From Rickettsia typhi (GTDB lineage: Bacteria > Pseudomonadota > Alphaproteobacteria > Rickettsiales > Rickettsiaceae), in contig CAMCMD010000031.1 of NCBI GenBank assembly GCA_945875975.1, positions 1 to 9,505 on the forward strand: 9,505 bases of DNA, given 5' to 3'. A model generated the notes under the pieces. The model was given only the letters and a program-made list of their open reading frames with translations. It had not been told where the DNA came from and searched no databases. Both the position numbers and the translations under genes were made by a program. Of this stretch, positions 6,632 through 9,505 are shown piece after piece. How positions within the stretch are numbered: position 1 is the stretch's first letter; each line of letters starts with the position of its first letter.

Positions 6632-7774
6632 ATGATAAAAAAATCTTTTATTATTTTATTTTCAGCAGCGATTATATATCTAGTAGTGCCTACTGCTGTC
6701 GTACTTTACAATTTTCAGTATTCACCAGATATATGGGAGGCCAAACGTCATGGAAAGCGTATAATAGGCTTTTACAGTGTGCAAAATGGAGGTGGAGAGT
6801 ATGTTATATATAAGCGTACACTTGAAGCATGTAAAAAAATGGGTATTGCCTATCTTGGTGCTGCTTTTAATGAAAGATATTCAACTTCTCCATTACTAAA
6901 ATGGCCTATTATTCTTGCTTCAGAAATTTTGTATTATATTTTTAAGCCATCTTTTAATCTTGTTTTGACTCATTTAGGAGAGCTTCTACCCAAGGGATAT
7001 AATGTATTATATATTAATCTTCCAACCACATATCTGATGTCAGATCCCTACACCTTTTATCCTCAATTTAAACATGTGACTTTATTTAATGCTTATGCCG
7101 ATATACGTAGCATATCTATGGGAGAAAATCCTGAATTTCTTACGGCTTTGAGGTTAGTTAGAAATGATGAACCTCCATTTATTCCATTATATATAGCAAT
7201 GAATGATGTTAAGCTCATTCTGAATGATAAACTGAATGTTGCACTTATTACTGGCACATTATGGGGAGGCTGGAGGTCTAGCAATAAATTTAAGCGTGTT
7301 TTGGCAAGTTTAGCAGAAGATGGGTTACTTGAAGCGTACGGCGCCAGTGAATATTTTGGTTTTTTGAAAAAGAAATATCATGGGCCTTTCAACGAGGAAA
7401 CGCCTGAAACTGAACTATTAGATATTGGTAGAAAATATGCTATATCTTTAATTGCTCACACAGCTGAACACATATCTGAAGAAATACCAACTTCACGCAT
7501 ATCAGAGGGTATATGCTCTGGGGCTATCGTTATAAGTGATATGCAACCTTTTATTATGCGCTATTTTGGTGATAGTGTTTTATATTTTGATCAAACTAAA
7601 TCGGAAGCTTCTATATATTCCCAAATACGCGAACATATACTTTGGGTTAGAAATAATCCAGCGCTAGCTCATGAAAAAATTCAAAAATCATATGATATAT
7701 GGCAAAAGAATTTCACGATAGAGAAGCAATTACAAAATTTGATACATAAATTAGATCATATAATTAAGAATTGA
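6632..7774 (+). CDS. Membrane-anchored glycosyltransferase-like protein (GT-B C-terminal domain)
   Basis: The 380-residue protein starts with MIKK and a single hydrophobic segment (about 5-27), which reads as an uncleaved signal anchor. The C-terminal half resembles a group 1 GT-B nucleotide-sugar-binding domain. TSRISEGICSGAIVISD (287-303) followed by FGDSVLYFD (312-320) fits the pattern [RK]xxEaxxxGxxvIxD...G.xxlyfd found in CgeB-like and related transferases, with E292 in the position of the usual sugar-nucleotide-contacting glutamate. The N-terminal half has no motif I can name; LNVALITGTLWGGWRSSNKFKR (201-222) probably opens the second Rossmann domain. GGAG (6623-6626) sits five bases before the ATG. 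It follows the MbtH gene by 50 bases and may be in the same transcript. It could glycosylate a secondary metabolite, or build lipopolysaccharide and be there by chance. Confidence 0.6.
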   Translation: MIKKSFIILFSAAIIYLVVPTAVVLYNFQYSPDIWEAKRHGKRIIGFYSVQNGGGEYVIYKRTLEACKKMGIAYLGAAFNERYSTSPLLKWPIILASEILYYIFKPSFNLVLTHLGELLPKGYNVLYINLPTTYLMSDPYTFYPQFKHVTLFNAYADIRSISMGENPEFLTALRLVRNDEPPFIPLYIAMNDVKLILNDKLNVALITGTLWGGWRSSNKFKRVLASLAEDGLLEAYGASEYFGFLKKKYHGPFNEETPETELLDIGRKYAISLIAHTAEHISEEIPTSRISEGICSGAIVISDMQPFIMRYFGDSVLYFDQTKSEASIYSQIREHILWVRNNPALAHEKIQKSYDIWQKNFTIEKQLQNLIHKLDHIIKN

Positions 7775-7903
7775 TCTTAAATTTAGCTGACTTTTTAGTA
7801 AAAATTTTATTTTATTTAGCAAAATTAATACCTTATTGAGTCTCTCCGTCAAAACTCTCCACTCCTGAATTAACAAGGGTTTTCATGTTATAAACTCCTT
7901 ACG

Positions 7904-7950
7904 AAATCCATAAGAAAATGCTATAATTAGCAGATAAAGCTTATGGATTT
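7904..7950 (+). promoter_or_regulatory. Inverted repeat enclosing the transposase promoter
   Basis: AAATCCATAAG (7904-7914) and CTTATGGATTT (7940-7950) are perfect 11-base inverted repeats 25 bases apart. A nearly concentric smaller palindrome, TGCTA-TAAT-TAGCA (7919-7932), lies between them. The right arm holds GGA (7945-7947), the only ribosome-binding-like bases before ATG 7959. Transcripts entering from upstream would contain both arms and hide this site, whereas transcripts from the internal promoter would start between the arms. Confidence 0.6.
7919..7927 (+). promoter_or_regulatory. Extended -10 promoter of the IS5-like transposase gene
   Basis: TGC plus a perfect TATAAT (7922-7927) forms an extended -10. 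TTACGA (7899-7904) at 17-base spacing is a poor -35. The predicted start near 7934 lies between the arms of the inverted repeat. Confidence 0.55.
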
Positions 7951-7958
7951 TAAAATAT

Positions 7959-8450
7959 ATGCCTATAGACAATATTACTTTTTCCCAAAAACAAGAAAGG
8001 TTATTTGACGAGAGATTATCTACAAAACTAAATCCTAAAAACAAATTATATAAACTAAGGGATTTAGTAAATTGGTCTGAACTTGAAGCTCTGGCATTGC
8101 CTAACATTGAAATCAAGCAATTTGGTAGAAATAAGAAAGATCATAGAGTAATGCTAGCACTAACAATGCTTCAAGCTATGTATAACGGTTCGGATTCATT
8201 TACAGAAGAAGAGCTAAAGGAAAATGTTTATTGGCAATATTTTTGTGGTTATGAATATTTGCAAGCCAATCTTGATGTGTCTGAAGCAACTATACGTAGA
8301 TTTCGTAATGATCTGGGAGAAGAAGGGTATAATGAGATTCTAAAAGAGCTTTTGCGTATAGGTCTCAAAGTTGGTGCACTCAAAAAAAAAGACTTGGGGT
8401 TCTTTGCAGGAAGGTACGGATTTTCTCGGCATGGGTGTCTAGCCCTTTAG
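7959..8450 (+). pseudogene. IS5-family transposase, N-terminal fragment
   Basis: The first roughly 146 residues (to KKKDL) form the N-terminal DUF772-type domain of an IS5-family transposase: DLVNWSELEALALP (37-50), FGRNKKDHRVMLALTMLQAMYNGSDSFTEEEL with its helical pattern, then SEATIRRFRNDLGEEGYNEILKELLRIGLKVGAL. The DDE catalytic domain should follow, but from 8396 the frame reads into the Tn3-type inverted repeat. It adds an unrelated 17-residue tail (GFFAGRYGFSRHGCLAL) before the stop. Family members are usually around 300 residues or more, so this product lacks all catalytic residues. The fragment could still bind DNA ends, but transposition activity is lost unless a complete copy exists elsewhere. 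The remaining half should lie beyond the far end of the transposon. Confidence 0.82.
8396..8433 (+). repeat. Left terminal inverted repeat of the Tn3-type transposon
   Basis: Tn3-family ends are about 38 bases long and begin GGGG. This stretch begins GGGGTTC exactly where the IS5-like coding frame breaks. Its middle (CAGGAAGGTACGGATTT, 8407-8423) resembles, from memory, the Tn1546 end. The matching right repeat is outside the window, so the exact inner limit is uncertain. Confidence 0.6.
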
Positions 8451-8578
8451 TTATAAGCCATACAGAGGACGAGTTGATTTTAAAATGATGAGGTGGTGGT
8501 GCCTTGAAACCCTTTCAGATTAAGGGGGGCAGCTTTTGGATGTTTTTCATGGCTTTTTGAAAAGTAGATTTGTGCCTA
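8451..8578. other. Non-coding stretch between transposon end and resolvase
   Basis: These 128 bases contain no complete gene. Two short open stretches on the plus strand, about 8443-8523 and 8527-8606, encode peptides rich in aromatic and hydrophobic residues. They could be remains of a broken passenger gene, but I recognise neither. A run of six Gs lies at 8524-8529. Confidence 0.3.
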
Positions 8579-9139
8579 TTATTTTGCTAGTCCTGCTGCG
8601 ATAGCTCGGTAATATACAGAGCGGCTAATCCCGACCATAATACAAATCTTAGTCACAGAAAATTCTTCTGACTGCATTAGTGATTTTAATGTTTTTAGTT
8701 TATCTGTCGTAAGAGCTTTAGGTCTTCCGCCTTTCCTTCCTTTACTATGGGCTGCATCTAAACCTGCTTTAACTCGCTCCTTTATTAGTTCTCGTTCCAT
8801 CTCAGAAAATGCTGCACACATACTAAAGAGCAGCATTTCCATTGGAGTTGTAGTATCGATGTTATTTTCTAAAGAGATAAACTCAATACCTTTAACTTTA
8901 AAACCATTTATAAGATCAATAAGCTTTATCATCCTTCGTCCTAAACGGTCAAGACGGACAACACAAATAGTGTCGCCTTTTCTTAGTTTGCCCATTAGAA
9001 GATTTAATTGTACCCTATTGTCTTTAGCGCCGGAAATTTTCTCTTGAAAAATTTCGTTACAACCAGCCGCAGTTAATTTTTGTATTTGCACATCTAAGCT
9101 TTGATCATTTTTTGAGACCCTTGCATAACCAAATTTCAT
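8579..9139 (-). CDS. tnpR: Serine resolvase of the Tn3-type transposon
   Basis: This 186-residue small serine recombinase resolves cointegrates formed during replicative transposition by recombining two res sites. It opens with KFGYARVSKNDQ, with the nucleophile at S9 and a catalytic arginine at R7. VVRLDRLGRR (60-69) carries the other active-site arginines R65 and R68 with D64. SEMERELIKERVKAGL (112-127) is the long dimer-interface helix. The C-terminus (about 140-183) has GRPKAL followed by a helix-turn-helix, EEFSVTKICIMVGISRSVYYRAI, for DNA binding. The length and all key residues are normal, so it looks active. An AAGGA ribosome-binding sequence lies about seven bases before the ATG. It diverges from the transposase gene across the res region. 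An invertase role is less likely given this context. Confidence 0.93.
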   Translation of the reverse strand: MKFGYARVSKNDQSLDVQIQKLTAAGCNEIFQEKISGAKDNRVQLNLLMGKLRKGDTICVVRLDRLGRRMIKLIDLINGFKVKGIEFISLENNIDTTTPMEMLLFSMCAAFSEMERELIKERVKAGLDAAHSKGRKGGRPKALTTDKLKTLKSLMQSEEFSVTKICIMVGISRSVYYRAIAAGLAK

Positions 9140-9307
9140 TTTTATCCTTAGTTTATTAAAATTTCTGTTTCAAAAACCTAAATGATAGGGTATTTTGCTA
9201 TGAAGTCAATTGGTAGTAGTTTTGAAGCGGATTGTTTTAGTTAATAGTTAGGAAAATAGAATTTTGTTTTGGGATGCCAAAACCCTGCGTTTTTGGAATG
9301 GTAAATT
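9140..9307. promoter_or_regulatory. Divergent resolvase/transposase control region, probable res site
   Basis: In Tn3-type elements the space between divergent tnpR and tnpA holds the res recombination site and both promoters, and resolvase binding there represses both genes. The 168 bases here include a short symmetric motif ATAG-9-CTAT (about 9184-9200). A cluster of alternating repeats follows: GTTTTGG (9266-9272), CCAAAAC (9277-9283) and GTTTTTGG (9289-9296). The first two form a perfect seven-pair inverted repeat with a four-base spacer. Exact resolvase subsites cannot be delimited by eye. Confidence 0.5.
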
Positions 9308-9505
9308 ATGGCAAGACTAAGAATTTTATCAGATGATGATTTTGATAAATTATATAAAATACCTAAACTTAATAATGAGGAACGTCAATTTGTTTTTGAA
9401 TTAGATAAGATTGATAAAAACTACTTAAATACAATTAATAGCATTCCTGTAAAAATCAATTATATTTTGAATTTAGGTTATTTTCGTACATCTCAATATT
9501 TCTTT
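9308..9505 (+). CDS. tnpA: Tn3-family transposase, N-terminal part (runs off the window)
   Basis: The frame is open from ATG 9308 to the window end, giving 66 codons without a stop. The sequence matches the start of DUF4158-type Tn3 transposases: ILSDDDFDKLYKIPKLNNEERQFVFELD, then a variable linker, then INYILNLGYFRTSQYFF (about 50-66). In the family this is the N-terminal region that recognises the 38-base ends; the DDE catalytic core lies several hundred residues downstream, and full proteins are near 1000 residues. Translation signals are weak, with GGAATGG about ten bases upstream. The divergent arrangement with the resolvase and the terminal repeat at 8396 confirm the Tn3 context. Whether the full gene is intact cannot be seen. 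Confidence 0.85.
   Translation, partial: MARLRILSDDDFDKLYKIPKLNNEERQFVFELDKIDKNYLNTINSIPVKINYILNLGYFRTSQYFF

Larger units (their letters stand above)
7877..8395 (+). mobile_element. Left part of an IS5-like insertion sequence, cut by a Tn3-type transposon
   Basis: This stretch holds the promoter region and the first roughly 146 codons of an IS5-type transposase. It stops abruptly at 8395, where the transposon end begins. The left terminus cannot be fixed without the other end. GGGTTTTCATG at about 7877 is a plausible start, about 80 bases before the transposase ATG as in compact IS5-like elements, but this is a guess. The bases between the glycosyltransferase stop and here (7775-7876) contain only AT-rich sequence with no gene. 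Confidence 0.55.
8396..9505 (+). mobile_element. Left part of a Tn3-family transposon
   Basis: The order is a terminal repeat starting GGGG, a minus-strand serine resolvase, a 168-base divergent control region, and a plus-strand Tn3-type transposase. This is the classical layout with divergent tnpR and tnpA. The element interrupts the IS5-like transposase and continues past the window. Tn3 elements usually make 5-base target duplications, so GACTT (8391-8395) should recur directly after the far end. Confidence 0.8.

Noticed and set aside
7093..7284. Minus-strand open frame of 63 codons
   Set aside because: It is antisense to the glycosyltransferase-like gene and has no motifs.
7883..8116. 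Minus-strand open frame of 77 codons
   Set aside because: It overlaps the IS5-like transposase start and its promoter palindrome; the transposase frame has clear family features.
8524..8563. G-run followed by a T-rich stretch as an alternative left end of the Tn3-type transposon
   Set aside because: The IS5-like frame breaks earlier, exactly at the GGGG at 8396, and that sequence resembles Tn3 ends much better; the later G-run is probably coincidental.
8859..9047. Plus-strand open frame of 62 codons
   Set aside because: It is antisense to the catalytic domain of the resolvase, which has all its active-site residues.
1..9505. CRISPR arrays, tRNA or rRNA genes
   Set aside because: No regularly spaced repeats of CRISPR type were found, and no cloverleaf or ribosomal RNA sequence was recognised on reading both strands.

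Overview
The DNA is very AT-rich. The intergenic spaces are short to moderate, the promoters are weakly conserved, and mobile elements sit at both ends. Together with the general look of the proteins, this suggests an alphaproteobacterial obligate intracellular lineage, most likely Rickettsiales. That is an impression from composition and protein style, not a search result.

Left edge (1 to about 147): the tail of an IS21-like insertion sequence, with the C-terminus of an IstB-like ATPase and a right end carrying two imperfect direct repeats. It runs straight into a homoserine dehydrogenase gene (hom) that has lost its first roughly 10-14 codons, including the first half of the Rossmann glycine motif. 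Aspartate-semialdehyde dehydrogenase (asd) follows and looks intact. These two genes form the aspartate-semialdehyde/homoserine branch of amino-acid metabolism.

Middle (about 2600-7774): five genes on the + strand that together look like part of a secondary-metabolite (non-ribosomal peptide) locus. They encode a type I ABC exporter with fused membrane and ATPase domains, a SyrP-like Fe(II)/2-oxoglutarate dioxygenase, an unrecognised 109-residue protein, an MbtH-family protein (the small partner of NRPS adenylation domains) and a membrane-anchored GT-B-like glycosyltransferase. No NRPS is present in the window, so any synthetase must lie elsewhere. The inferred logic is that MbtH supports adenylation, the dioxygenase hydroxylates an amino acid, the glycosyltransferase may decorate a product or the cell surface, and the ABC protein exports. 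Only the MbtH and dioxygenase family assignments rest on clear motifs.

Right edge (about 7877-9505): nested mobile DNA. The 5' half of an IS5-like transposase gene is cut by the left end of a Tn3-family transposon. From that end inwards the transposon shows a terminal inverted repeat starting with GGGG, a short non-coding stretch, a serine resolvase on the minus strand, a resolution/control region, and the first 66 codons of a Tn3-type transposase that runs off the window. The IS5-like gene has a promoter inside an inverted repeat, an arrangement that would block translation from transcripts entering from outside the element.
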